Shown: piece by piece, positions 1-7,581 of the stretch
How positions within the stretch are numbered: the stretch's first letter is position 1
Layout: the number at the start of each line of letters is the position of its first letter
NCBI GenBank assembly: GCA_037445245.1
Contig: JBBIKU010000033.1
Location: 1-17,598, forward strand
Direction of reading: 5' to 3'
Length of the DNA stretch: 17,598 nucleotides
From: JBBIKU01 sp037445245
GTDB lineage: Bacteria > Chloroflexota > Anaerolineae > Anaerolineales > Anaerolineaceae
Made by a program: the position numbers and the translations under genes
The notes under the pieces: model-generated
Seen by the model: the letters and a program-made list of their open reading frames with translations, nothing else
Told to the model about the DNA's origin: nothing
Databases searched by the model: none

Positions 1-93
1 CTTTAGGATACTCCTGACTCACCTCTTTTGTTAAGGTTCACGATTTTACAGAAAGTATGTTACACCAGCAATTGATGTCAGTTCACGCAGCTC
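1..93. other. Intergenic left edge; possible leader of a further - strand gene
   Basis: No gene is visible here. Read on the - strand, the last bases before the window edge contain AGGAG followed by TATCCTAAAG, which could be a ribosome binding site for a gene starting just outside the window. No start codon is visible inside the window, so this is weak. Confidence 0.2.
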
Positions 94-273
94 TCACTCT
101 GCCATCTTAATCAGCTTATCCGCATATGACCCCTCTTTGACCAAACCCATCAGCAGGTGGGTGTATCTTCAAACCGGGTTTATAACCAGCACATCGGTCA
201 AGCTGTGTTCATAGCGCGTCGTTCCCCATTCCCGACTGCGCTTGCGTCCCACAATGCCTGTCTTGGCATCTCG
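94..273 (-). pseudogene. Possible gene remnant downstream of hypE (in-frame TGA)
   Basis: Directly after the hypE stop, the same reading frame stays open and reads like protein: it begins RDAKTGIVGRKR, passes through YEHSLTDVLVINPV, meets a TGA at 169-171, then continues RYTHLLMGLVKEG to LIKMAE and a TGA at 94-96. Codons after the internal TGA have mostly G or C in third position, as in the neighbouring genes. It cannot be a HypE extension, because HypE must end at its terminal Cys. I do not recognise the sequence; it may be the tail of a decayed gene or chance. The stretch also contains a short inverted repeat, ATGCC/GGCAT at 254-258 and 265-269, with no T-run, so it is not a convincing terminator. 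Confidence 0.2.
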
Positions 274-1356
274 CTAGCAGATGCGCGGCAGCATTTCGCC
301 CGCCAGCACGTCGAGGACGCGCCTGCCGCCAATGGTAGTCGTCAGCAACACCCTGCCTGCTGGTTCGGGGCGCACTTCACCGATGCGAGCAGCTATCTGC
401 CCGTAAGGATGGGCGCGCATCGCCTGCAGGGCGGCTTCGGCTTCTTCGACGGGGGTGATGACGACGACCTTGCCTTCGTTGGCGACGTAGAGCGGGTCGA
501 AGCCGAGCATTTCACAGGCGGCGCTCACCGCTGGATGGAGCGGGATACTGGCTTCGTCCACAACGATGTTGACCTTGCTCTGAGCGGCGATCTCATTCAG
601 CGTAGTCGCCAATCCGCCGCGAGTGGGGTCGCGCAGCACGCGGGTGTGGGGGGCGGCTTTGAGTATCTCGCCCACAAGATGGTTCAAGGGTGCCACGTCA
701 GAGCGCACCTCGGTCTGAAATCCCAACTCGCCACGGGCAGCCAGCACGGCAATGCCATGATCTCCCACTGTGCCCGAGAGCAGCACCACGTCGCCGGGGC
801 GCGCCTGCTCGCCGCCCAGTTGGCGACGAGGCGGCAGCCAGCCCACACCGGTGGTGGTAATGAACAACCCGTCGCCTTTGCCTTTTTCGACCACTTTAGT
901 ATCGCCGGCGACGATCTGTACACCGGCTTCTTCTGCTGCTATACGCATTGAACGGGCTACCGCTTCTAGGGCGGCGGTGGGTAGCCCTTCTTCGATCAAA
1001 AATGCGGCGGTGAGATAGAGCGGTTCGGCGCCCGACATCGTCACGTCGTTAACCGTGCCGCACACAGCTAAACGCCCGATGTCGCCGCCGGGAAAGAACA
1101 ACGGCGACACGCTGTGCCCGTCGGTGGAGATTGCCAATCGTCCCTTCAGGCTTGCCGCCCGCGGCAGATCAACCCTGGCGAAGTCGTTGCCGTAGGCGAG
1201 GGGCGGCGAGGATAGCTGTGGCATGAACACACTGCGGATCAACTCCTGCGTCATTCTGCCGCCGCTGCCGTGCCCAATGACGATCTGATCTTTGTGGGCG
1301 AGCGGCAGTGGGCAGAGTGGTCCTTCAAAGGCGGGGAGTGGTGCGTGTTTCGGCAT
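274..1356 (-). CDS. hypE: Hydrogenase maturation protein HypE (thiocyanate-forming dehydratase)
   Basis: HypE takes a carbamoyl group from HypF onto its C-terminal cysteine and dehydrates it with ATP to a thiocyanate, the source of the two CN ligands of the [NiFe] centre. The 360-residue protein has the PurM-like fold signature of the family: HGSGGRMTQELI near residue 29, GTVNDVTMSGAEP, GDTKVVEKGKGDG and RDPTRGGLATTLNEIA. It ends in PRIC, so the essential terminal Cys360 is present. The ATG start has AGAGGAAG upstream and the length fits the family. It is the last gene of hypABFCDE, 15 bases after hypD. Function is assigned from family knowledge; motifs and the terminal Cys are seen directly. 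Confidence 0.96.
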   Translation of the reverse strand: MPKHAPLPAFEGPLCPLPLAHKDQIVIGHGSGGRMTQELIRSVFMPQLSSPPLAYGNDFARVDLPRAASLKGRLAISTDGHSVSPLFFPGGDIGRLAVCGTVNDVTMSGAEPLYLTAAFLIEEGLPTAALEAVARSMRIAAEEAGVQIVAGDTKVVEKGKGDGLFITTTGVGWLPPRRQLGGEQARPGDVVLLSGTVGDHGIAVLAARGELGFQTEVRSDVAPLNHLVGEILKAAPHTRVLRDPTRGGLATTLNEIAAQSKVNIVVDEASIPLHPAVSAACEMLGFDPLYVANEGKVVVITPVEEAEAALQAMRAHPYGQIAARIGEVRPEPAGRVLLTTTIGGRRVLDVLAGEMLPRIC

Positions 1357-1371
1357 GGGGTCGACTTCCTC

Positions 1372-2490
1372 TCAGGCGTTCGGGACGGCAGTGGGCTGCG
1401 GTTGACGGCGCCCGTAGCGGTAATAGGCGTTACAGGCACCCTCCGATGAGACCATGGTCGCCCCCAGCGGATTGGACGGGGTGCACAGAACACCAAAGGC
1501 AGGACAATCAGGCGGTTTTTTCAGCCCTTGCAAAATTTGACCGGAGATGCAGGTGTCCGATTCCTGGGTTTGGATGTGATCGATACGGAAGCGCTTTTCG
1601 GCGTCGAAATCGGCAAACTCGGGACGCAACCCCCAGCCGCTATTGGGAATCACCCCGATGCCGCGCCACTGGCGGTCGCGCTCTTGGTAGACGCGGGTGA
1701 TCATCGCCTGAGCAGCCTGGTTGCCCTGGCGGGTGACGGCGCGGGAATAGGCGTTGGTCACTTCATGCTTGCCGTTTTCGAGCTGCCTGACCGTCTCGAG
1801 GATGCCCTGCAGCAGGTCGACCGGCTCGAAGCCGGTGATGGTGATCGGAACGCTGTATTGTTCGGCGATGGGGGGATATTCCCAGTAGCCCATCACCGTG
1901 CAGACGTGACCGGCAGCCAGAAAGCCCTGAACCCGGTTACCGGGCGCGCCCAGGATGGCGTGCATGGCGGGCGGGACGCGCACCTGTGAAACGAGGATGG
2001 AATAGTTGGTCAAGCCCAGAGCCTGCGCCTGCAATACGCTGGTCACGTTGGGGGGTGCGGTGGTCTCGAAGCCGATAGCGAAGAACACCACCTGCTGGTC
2101 GGGGTTCTGGCGGGCGATGCGCACGGCGTCCAGCGGTGAATAGACCACCCTGACCTGGGCGCCTTGAGCGCGCAATGAGAACAGGTCCCCCTGCGAACCG
2201 GGGACGCGCAGCATATCGCCAAAGGTCGCCAGGATCACGCCCGGCTGGGCAGCGATCGCCTGGGCTTTGTCGACCAGTTCTAGGGCGGTGACGCACACCG
2301 GGCAGCCGGGACCGTGGATTAGCTCGATCTCCGGCGGTAGCATCTCATCCAGCCCGTAGCGCAGGATCGCGTGCGTCTGCCCGCCACAGATTTCCATGAT
2401 CACCCATTTGCGGCTCACCAGACGTTGCAGGGAATCGATGACGCCCTTCACCCGCGCCGCGTCGCGAAATTCGTCTACATAGCGCATCAT
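1372..2490 (-). CDS. hypD: Hydrogenase maturation protein HypD (Fe(CN)2CO assembly scaffold)
   Basis: HypD with HypC forms the scaffold on which the Fe(CN)2CO unit is built. The 372-residue reading from MMRYVDEF shows CGGQTHAI with Cys35, GPGCPVCVT with Cys63 and Cys66, and IGFETTAP. The C-terminal [4Fe-4S] region has four cysteines, in DTCISGQ, PPDCPAF, VLCTPSN and SEGACNA. I place the start at 2490 because GGAG lies seven bases upstream; the frame is open further upstream (to 2550), but that would overlap hypC and adds a basic, unconserved tail. The next ATG at 2487 is equally possible. The gene starts four bases after the hypC stop, which suggests translational coupling between partners that act together. 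Confidence 0.96.
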   Translation of the reverse strand: MMRYVDEFRDAARVKGVIDSLQRLVSRKWVIMEICGGQTHAILRYGLDEMLPPEIELIHGPGCPVCVTALELVDKAQAIAAQPGVILATFGDMLRVPGSQGDLFSLRAQGAQVRVVYSPLDAVRIARQNPDQQVVFFAIGFETTAPPNVTSVLQAQALGLTNYSILVSQVRVPPAMHAILGAPGNRVQGFLAAGHVCTVMGYWEYPPIAEQYSVPITITGFEPVDLLQGILETVRQLENGKHEVTNAYSRAVTRQGNQAAQAMITRVYQERDRQWRGIGVIPNSGWGLRPEFADFDAEKRFRIDHIQTQESDTCISGQILQGLKKPPDCPAFGVLCTPSNPLGATMVSSEGACNAYYRYGRRQPQPTAVPNA

Positions 2491-2494
2491 TCGC

Positions 2495-2758
2495 TCACTC
2501 CGCCGCCTTGTGCGGGTTGAGGGGTTCTTCCTCGAACTGGGACATTTCATTCAATATATCGAGAGTGGCTTGCGCTTCTTCTTCGCTGAGCAGGTTGAGT
2601 GCAAACCCGGCGTGTACGATGGCATATTGACCGACCTGCGCTTCGGGCAGCGCTTCCAGACAGGTTTCGCGCACCACGCCGCCGAAGTCCACCTTCGCCA
2701 TTTTCAAGCCATTTTGGGCGTAGATTTCGATAATTTTTCCGGGTACTGCCAGGCACAT
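2495..2758 (-). CDS. hypC: Hydrogenase maturation chaperone HypC
   Basis: This small chaperone binds HypD and the unprocessed large subunit and carries the Fe(CN)2CO unit between them. The 87-residue protein begins MCLAVPGKI, the diagnostic HypC N-terminus whose Cys2 is essential, and continues with VDFGGVVRETCLEALPEA and GQYAIVHAGFAL, as in the HypC/HybG family. The start at 2758 is fixed by this motif; a longer frame to 2824 overlaps the end of hypF and is not conserved. AAGGA precedes the ATG. Only one HypC is present, which fits one large subunit in the window. Confidence 0.96.
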   Translation of the reverse strand: MCLAVPGKIIEIYAQNGLKMAKVDFGGVVRETCLEALPEAQVGQYAIVHAGFALNLLSEEEAQATLDILNEMSQFEEEPLNPHKAAE

Positions 2759-2777
2759 GATGAAAATCCTTGTTAAT

Positions 2778-5084
2778 CTAGACTGAATTCGATTGACCGG
2801 AATCCCTGCCGGTGTGGGCGGCAATCATGGTTTGACCGAGGGCAATCCCGCCGTCGTTGGCGGGGACCTGGCGGTGGATCAAAACCTGAAATCCGCCTGC
2901 CTGCAGCAGGGCGCGGGTTTTGGTCAATAAAAGCATATTTTGCCACACCCCGCCACTGAGCGCCACAATGGCGTTACCGGTCTGCTGGCGAATCTGTTCG
3001 CAAACCTGGGCGGTCATGCGCGCCACACCGTTGTGAAAACGGGCGGAGAGGGTGGCGGTCGGCACGCCGGCGCGTCGCTCTTTCAACAGCGCCAGCCACA
3101 ACGGCTTGGGGTCGATCAGCCGCCCGGAGATGTGGAAGGGGTATGCTGCTTGCTCGTGCGGGTCGGCGAGCGCTTCCAATTCGATGGCTGCCTGCCCTTC
3201 GTAGTTGATCGCTGCGCGTATGCCCAGCAGGGCTGAAGCCGCGTCAAACAACCTTCCCATGCTGGAGGTGGGCGGGGCGTTTATGTTGTGGTCAAGCTGG
3301 GCGCGCAGCGTTTGCCGTTGCTCTGCGCTGAATGCCTGCAGCGGTGGGAGATCGTCCTGCCACTCGATGCCGGCGCGCTGCAAATGCGCCAGTGCCATGC
3401 GCGCCGGTTTGTGTACTGTCACGTCTCCGCCGGGCAGCGGGGTGTAGATCAGGTGTGCCATGCGGCGGTAGGCAGCGTAACCGCCCAATAGAAACTCGCC
3501 GCCCCAGATGGCGCCGTCGCTCCCCAGCCCGGCGCCGTCGTAGAGAACACCGATGACTTCTACCTCGTCGTCCCAGCCGTTATCTGCCAGGCAGGTGGCG
3601 AGGTGGGCGTGATGGTGCTGCACCTGAACCAGGCGCAAGCTTTGCTGCTCGGCTCGCTGATGGGCATAACGGGTCGCCAGATAGTCGGGGTGCAGGTCGG
3701 CAGCGATCATTTCGGGCTGGATGCGGAAGAGCCGCTCGAAGTGGGCGATGCCCTGTTCGAAGGATTGCAGCGTCTCGAAATTTTCCAGATCGCCGATATG
3801 ATGGCTGAGAAAGGCATAGTGCTGGCGGGTGAGACAAAAGGTGTTCTTCAATTCGGCGCCGACGGCTAGCAGCGGAGGCGTCTGTCGGGGTAGCCGGATG
3901 GGATCAGGGGCGTAGCCGCGCCCCCGGCGTAGCGGATAGGACTGACGCTCGACCCGGCGGGTAACCGAATCGTCCACACGCATGTGGATGGGGCGGTTGT
4001 GCATCAAAAAGCCGTCTGCCAGGGGTGCCAGGCGGGTGCGCGCCTCTCCGTCCTGGTAGGCGATCGGTTCTTCGCTCAGATTGCCGCTGGTCATCACCAA
4101 CGTCTCGGGGAAGGAGGATTCTGGCTGCAACAGCAACAGGTGCAGCGGGGTGTAGGGCAGCATAAAGCCGAGCGTGCGCTGATTGGGTGCCACCAGCGAG
4201 CTGATGCTGGATTCGGGGCGGCGTTCCAGCAGCACGACCGGGCGCTGGCGGGCGTTCAACAGCGCGGCTTCTTCGTCTGAAACCATACAATGCCGCACAA
4301 TGGTATCCAAATCGAACGCCATCAGGGCAAAAGGCTTGTCGCTGCGCTGTTTACGCTGGCGCAGCCGGGCGAGCGCCTCCGGGTTGATGGCGTCGCAGGC
4401 GAGATGATAGCCCCCCAGCCCTTTGACTGCCAGGATGTCACCAGTGCGCAGGTGTTGACGGGCAAGTTGCAGCGCCTCCTCGCCCTCGGCGAGCTTTTCG
4501 CCGCCGACTTCGAACCACACCTGCGGTCCGCATTGCGGGCAGGCGATCGGCTGGGCGTGAAAGCGACGGTCGGCGGGATCGTCGTACTCAGCCCGGCACT
4601 GACGGCACATGCCGAAAGACGCCATGGTGGTGTTGGGGCGGTCATAGGGAATGTCCTGGATGATGGTGAAGCGTGGACCGCAATGGGTACAGTTAATGAA
4701 GGGATAGCGGTAGCGCCGATCGTGCGGGTCGAACAACTCTTTTTGACATTCGACGCAGATTGTCACATCCGGCGAGATGGGGATGAATTCACCGGGCTGC
4801 GGCTGGCTGGCAATGATCTCAAAGCTGACGTATCCGTTGTGCGGGCGCGACTCGACCCGCAGGCTGTCGATGCGTGCCAACGGCGGCGATTGGCTTTGCA
4901 GCGCCTCCACGAATGACCGCAGGGCTTGCGGTTCACCGTTGACCTCGATTTCCACGCCGCTGGATGTATTGCGAACCCAGCCGGTCAATCCTCTGGCGGT
5001 TGCCTGAGCATACACAAAGGGACGGAACCCCACTCCCTGGACGATCCCGTTGACCCAGATCTTCATGCCGCGGCGCACTTTCAT
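2778..5084 (-). CDS. hypF: Carbamoyltransferase HypF
   Basis: HypF makes the CN precursor: it hydrolyses carbamoyl phosphate, forms carbamoyl-AMP and passes the carbamoyl group to the HypE C-terminal Cys. Its 768 residues are the usual length. In order they show an acylphosphatase domain (VQGVGFRPFVY near 15-25), two zinc fingers (Cys110/113/132/135 and Cys160/163/182/185), a YrdC-like domain (AVKGLGGYHLACDA near 219-232), and a Kae1-like domain with HHHAH at 490-494 and ALSGGVWQN near the C-terminus. No motif is missing. The start at 5084 is three bases after the hypB stop; a second ATG at 5066 is possible, but neither has a strong ribosome site, so coupling to hypB is likely. Confidence 0.97.
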   Translation of the reverse strand: MKVRRGMKIWVNGIVQGVGFRPFVYAQATARGLTGWVRNTSSGVEIEVNGEPQALRSFVEALQSQSPPLARIDSLRVESRPHNGYVSFEIIASQPQPGEFIPISPDVTICVECQKELFDPHDRRYRYPFINCTHCGPRFTIIQDIPYDRPNTTMASFGMCRQCRAEYDDPADRRFHAQPIACPQCGPQVWFEVGGEKLAEGEEALQLARQHLRTGDILAVKGLGGYHLACDAINPEALARLRQRKQRSDKPFALMAFDLDTIVRHCMVSDEEAALLNARQRPVVLLERRPESSISSLVAPNQRTLGFMLPYTPLHLLLLQPESSFPETLVMTSGNLSEEPIAYQDGEARTRLAPLADGFLMHNRPIHMRVDDSVTRRVERQSYPLRRGRGYAPDPIRLPRQTPPLLAVGAELKNTFCLTRQHYAFLSHHIGDLENFETLQSFEQGIAHFERLFRIQPEMIAADLHPDYLATRYAHQRAEQQSLRLVQVQHHHAHLATCLADNGWDDEVEVIGVLYDGAGLGSDGAIWGGEFLLGGYAAYRRMAHLIYTPLPGGDVTVHKPARMALAHLQRAGIEWQDDLPPLQAFSAEQRQTLRAQLDHNINAPPTSSMGRLFDAASALLGIRAAINYEGQAAIELEALADPHEQAAYPFHISGRLIDPKPLWLALLKERRAGVPTATLSARFHNGVARMTAQVCEQIRQQTGNAIVALSGGVWQNMLLLTKTRALLQAGGFQVLIHRQVPANDGGIALGQTMIAAHTGRDSGQSNSV

Positions 5085-5087
5085 CGT

Positions 5088-5765
5088 CTAAGTTACCCGT
5101 TCCTTGTTGCTGGCGATCTGTTCTTTCAACCACCCAGTCCAAGCGTCGACGCCCTCACCGGTTTCGCAGGAGAGCGGGAAGGTCAGCAACCTTGGATTCA
5201 GCATCTCGACACCGCGGCGAAATTGATCCATGTCGAATTTGAGGTGTGGCAGCAGATCAATCTTGTTGATGATTAAGACATCGATGCCGCGGTAGATATT
5301 GGGATATTTGTAGGGTTTATCATCGCCCTCGGGGGTGCTGGCGATGACCACGTTGGCGTGAACCCCCAGCTTGAATCCAGCCGGGCAGACCAGGTTGCCC
5401 ACGTTCTCGATGATCAACAGGTCGATCTCATCCAGCGGCAATTCGGACAGCCCGCGATTGACCATCACCGCGTCCAGGTGGCAGGCGCCGCCGGTGTTGA
5501 TCTGCACCACAGGTCGCCCGGTGGTGAGGATTTTGTCGGCGTCGATCGTCACCGGGGCAGTATCGCCCTCGATGACGCCGATGCGGACGCCGTCTTCGAG
5601 TTGCCGGATAGTTTGCAGAATCAGACTGGTCTTGCCGGCGCCCGGCGAAGCCATGACGTTGATCGCAAACACGCCGTTCTGACGCACCCGCTGCAAGTTG
5701 CTCTCGGCGACCTGATCGTTGGCGTCCATGATTTTCTCGACGATGGGCACCTTTTGGTTTGGCAT
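5088..5765 (-). CDS. hypB: Nickel-insertion GTPase HypB
   Basis: HypB is the SIMIBI-class GTPase that, with HypA, delivers Ni to the large subunit. Its 225 residues contain the P-loop ASPGAGKTS (39-47), EGDTAP, the metal-binding GACHLD with Cys95 and His96, IENVGNLVCPA with Cys127, and NKIDLL for guanine recognition. It has neither a His-rich N-terminus nor the CxxCGC nickel motif of E. coli HypB, so it is the simple form without nickel storage. AAGGAG precedes the ATG. It lies 16 bases after hypA and three bases before hypF. Confidence 0.97.
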   Translation of the reverse strand: MPNQKVPIVEKIMDANDQVAESNLQRVRQNGVFAINVMASPGAGKTSLILQTIRQLEDGVRIGVIEGDTAPVTIDADKILTTGRPVVQINTGGACHLDAVMVNRGLSELPLDEIDLLIIENVGNLVCPAGFKLGVHANVVIASTPEGDDKPYKYPNIYRGIDVLIINKIDLLPHLKFDMDQFRRGVEMLNPRLLTFPLSCETGEGVDAWTGWLKEQIASNKERVT

Positions 5766-5781
5766 GCAATTATCTCCTTAA

Positions 5782-6138
5782 TTACTGCGCGGCGGAATTT
5801 TCGATTTCGATGCTGTCCAGGTAGAACTCCTCTCCGGCGAGTGTTTTGAGACGCACACTGTTGCATTGCGGGCAGGGAGTTAGCTCGTCTTCCAACAGGT
5901 AGGTGTGCTGGCAGTCCAGACATTGCATTTGGGCAGCCACGCGTTTGAAATGCAACTGCGAACCGCGGCACAGCGTGTCGCGGCTGAGCAGGTCCCAGTA
6001 AAACTGCACTGACTCGTCGACGATGCCGGAGAGTCTTCCGACCACGATGTTGACATCGGTTACCCGCACGGCGTCTGCCGCTCGGGCGTATTTGAGCGCA
6101 ATTTCCAGAATGCGTTCGGTGACAGCTAATTCGTGCAC
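5782..6138 (-). CDS. hypA: Nickel metallochaperone HypA (GTG start)
   Basis: HypA hands Ni to the hydrogenase large subunit together with HypB. The 118-residue reading starts VHELAVTERILE; family members start MHEx, where His2 and the N-terminus bind Ni, so the GTG at 6138 must be the functional start. Longer in-frame starts (ATG at 6162 or 6174) would add a hydrophobic MNWIIIIS tail and bury the nickel site. The zinc loop is intact: Cys73/76 (CLDC) and Cys89/92 (CPQC). No Shine-Dalgarno sequence precedes the GTG. Instead a TATAAT lies seven bases upstream on the same strand, the spacing expected for a leaderless mRNA. It is the first gene of hypABFCDE. Confidence 0.93.
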   Translation of the reverse strand: MHELAVTERILEIALKYARAADAVRVTDVNIVVGRLSGIVDESVQFYWDLLSRDTLCRGSQLHFKRVAAQMQCLDCQHTYLLEDELTPCPQCNSVRLKTLAGEEFYLDSIEIENSAAQ

Positions 6139-6151
6139 GCTGATAATTATA
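6139..6151 (-). promoter_or_regulatory. Candidate -10 box of the hyp operon (leaderless)
   Basis: TATAAT reads on the - strand from 6151 to 6146 and is followed by TATCAGC and then the hypA GTG, which puts the predicted transcription start at the start codon. I see no good -35 hexamer at 16-18 bases. The core ATTATAAT is nearly palindromic, so the box could also be read on the + strand. Confidence 0.35.
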
Positions 6152-6236
6152 ATCCAATTCATAAAAATCAGCATATTAAGAGCGATTTAGTCGGATAAGC
6201 CCTTAACGAGGATTGATCGCCCGATGCCGCCGCGCC

Positions 6237-6265
6237 ACGACAGCAATTTTATAAGCTGTTATAAG
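6237..6265 (+). promoter_or_regulatory. Candidate promoter of the + strand membrane-protein pair
   Basis: ACGACA (6237-6242, four of six to TTGACA) is separated by 17 bases from TATAAG (6260-6265, five of six to TATAAT). The predicted start near 6272 gives about 50 bases of leader before the well-initiated ATG at 6323. It is divergent from the hypA promoter. Confidence 0.35.
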
Positions 6266-6273
6266 TGTTAGCG

Positions 6274-6927
6274 ATGACGCCATACCCAGCTCGGGGTTGG
6301 ATTTATTCGTTTGAGGAGAGAGATGGGGATGAAGGGGACGGTCAAGGGTTTGCATCAAGCCATCCATTTTGGCGCCGCATTGTTGATTTCTTTTTTCTTG
6401 TTCCTGTATTTTGGGTCAATTTCATAGAGACACACGGGCATCCGCTGGTCAGCGCCGGTTACGGGGCGATCCTGGTGTTGCTGCTGGTGGGGGAGATCCA
6501 TGTTTACCGTGAACTGCGGTCGACGCTCAGATGTCAACCGTTCGAGGTGTGTTTGATCCGCCTTGCGATTTGTTTGAGTGGGAGCGTTTTTGGAGCGGTG
6601 GCGACCTACTTTGCAAACCATACGCTGGGATTGGGGGCGGTGATTGCCGCCAGCCTGGTGGGGTTGCTCGGCGCATGTACGCCGGCGCTGCTCAGACACA
6701 AGAACGCTAATTTGCTGCCGCTGCTGATCTATTGCGGCGCGTTCATCGGCATGAGCTCGATGCAGGTGCTCGACCGACTGTCGGCGGTGGCGCAGGCGGG
6801 ACTGGTTGCCGGATTCATTTTCTGGCTGACTCAGTATGTATATGAGGGTTTTGGAGGAAAACTAGGGACGATTGCATTCGGCGCGGTGCTGTTGACAACG
6901 CTGCTGCTGGGCGTGGTTTATCTTTAG
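6274..6927 (+). CDS. Multi-pass membrane protein of unknown function, paralogue of the next gene; probable frameshifted N-terminus
   Basis: I do not recognise this family. The frame encodes about six hydrophobic segments (for example AILVLLLVGE, LIRLAICLSGSVFGAVATYF, AAGFIF-like stretch near the end, and the terminal AVLLTTLLLGVVYL). Motifs YFANHTLGLG, GAFIGMSS and YEGFGGKLGT recur in the next gene (YYVNHNLKQG, GASFAAMAS, FNGYGGGLGT), so the two are paralogues. The first roughly 40 codons are doubtful: neither the GTG at 6265 nor the ATG at 6274 has a ribosome site. An overlapping frame starting at ATG 6323 has GAGGAGAGAG upstream and better third-position GC, and would join this frame by a -1 shift at 6391-6397. 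Position between hydrogenase and hyp operons hints at, but does not prove, a linked role. Confidence 0.7.
   Translation: MTPYPARGWIYSFEERDGDEGDGQGFASSHPFWRRIVDFFFLVPVFWVNFIETHGHPLVSAGYGAILVLLLVGEIHVYRELRSTLRCQPFEVCLIRLAICLSGSVFGAVATYFANHTLGLGAVIAASLVGLLGACTPALLRHKNANLLPLLIYCGAFIGMSSMQVLDRLSAVAQAGLVAGFIFWLTQYVYEGFGGKLGTIAFGAVLLTTLLLGVVYL
6323..6427 (+). other. Overlapping well-initiated frame with T TTT TTC slippery heptamer
   Basis: This 34-codon frame starts MGMKGTVKGLHQAIHFGAAL after GAGGAG with five-base spacing, and runs into a hydrophobic segment before TAG at 6425-6427. At 6391-6397 its codons TCT TTT TTC form T TTT TTC in the correct phase for -1 slippage. A -1 shift there gives ...ISFF then LVPVFWVNFIETHG in the frame of the membrane protein. 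Third-position GC is about 16 of 25 codons here against about 9 of 24 for the competing frame, favouring this frame as the true N-terminus. A missing or extra T in the six-T run by sequencing error would look the same. Confidence 0.45.
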
Positions 6928-6982
6928 ATGATTTGCGGAGCGAAACAATTGGCTGAAAGTCGTTGAGCTGGGTGGGTGTTGG

Positions 6983-7447
6983 GTGGATGTGGAACTCTCT
7001 TTTGTGATGGCGGCAACCAGTGTAGCAGCGGTGCTGTCCACTTATTACGTCAACCATAACTTGAAGCAGGGCCCCGTCAAGGCATCGGCGATCACCTCGT
7101 TGGTGGTGGGGGTGGTGGTGGCGGTATTGCTGGCGAAGGGGTGGCTGGTGTTCGACTACCTGGAAGTAGTGGCGGTGGTTTTCATCGGGGCTTCGTTCGC
7201 TGCTATGGCTTCCAAAGGGATCGTGGAAAGCTTTGGTTTGATCGTCTTTGCCGGGCTGGTTTTTGGCTTTCTGTTCACCAATCTGGGTACACGCTTCAAC
7301 GGTTACGGTGGCGGCTTGGGAACCAAAGCCTGTCTTTCGGTGCTGGCGGCAGTGGGTTTGAAACGGCTGCTGATCGGGGCGGAGAGTTTGCGCCGGCGTG
7401 GTCGGGGAAGCCAGGCGGGTGGGCTGCGCCCTGATTTAGGGAAGTAG
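6983..7447 (+). CDS. Small multi-pass membrane protein of unknown function, paralogue of the preceding gene
   Basis: The 154-residue protein from GTG 6983 has about five hydrophobic segments (around residues 6-25, 35-55, 58-80, 85-105 and 113-130) and a basic tail (LRRRGRG). It matches the second half of the preceding protein: TYYVNHNL against TYFANHTL, FIGASFAAMAS against FIGMSS, and GYGGGLGTKA against GFGGKLGTIA. No catalytic motif, metal-binding cluster or signal peptide is obvious. The start is uncertain: the frame is open back to about 6932 without an ATG, and the ribosome site is weak (G-rich). It follows the first gene by 55 bases and converges with the hydrogenase protease gene. Function unknown. 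Confidence 0.7.
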   Translation: MDVELSFVMAATSVAAVLSTYYVNHNLKQGPVKASAITSLVVGVVVAVLLAKGWLVFDYLEVVAVVFIGASFAAMASKGIVESFGLIVFAGLVFGFLFTNLGTRFNGYGGGLGTKACLSVLAAVGLKRLLIGAESLRRRGRGSQAGGLRPDLGK

Positions 7448-7581
7448 CTTTTGACTGGAAAGCAGAGGGCATCTTATTCTTGCTCTGACCGGACTACCGT
7501 TGGGGTCGGTGGCGCCGGGTGCGGTCCGCCGCCGCGCCATGAGCCCGTCGAAGGGTGGGGTGAACTGTGGTCTAACGGCGG
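7448..7581. terminator. Convergent intergenic region with GC-rich inverted repeat
   Basis: The two transcription units converge here. GGCGC (7511-7515) and GCGCC (7534-7538) can pair around an 18-base GC-rich loop. The stem is short and no clear T-run follows on either strand, so a bidirectional terminator is only a guess from position. Confidence 0.2.

Noticed and set aside
169..171. TGA as a selenocysteine codon
   Set aside because: The surrounding sequence matches no selenoprotein motif I know, and no clear stem-loop follows it; a decayed frame or chance is simpler.
7101..7140. G-rich GGTGGTGG run as a repeat or quadruplex element
   Set aside because: It is explained by valine and glycine codons (VVGVVVAV) of a membrane segment in the second + strand gene.
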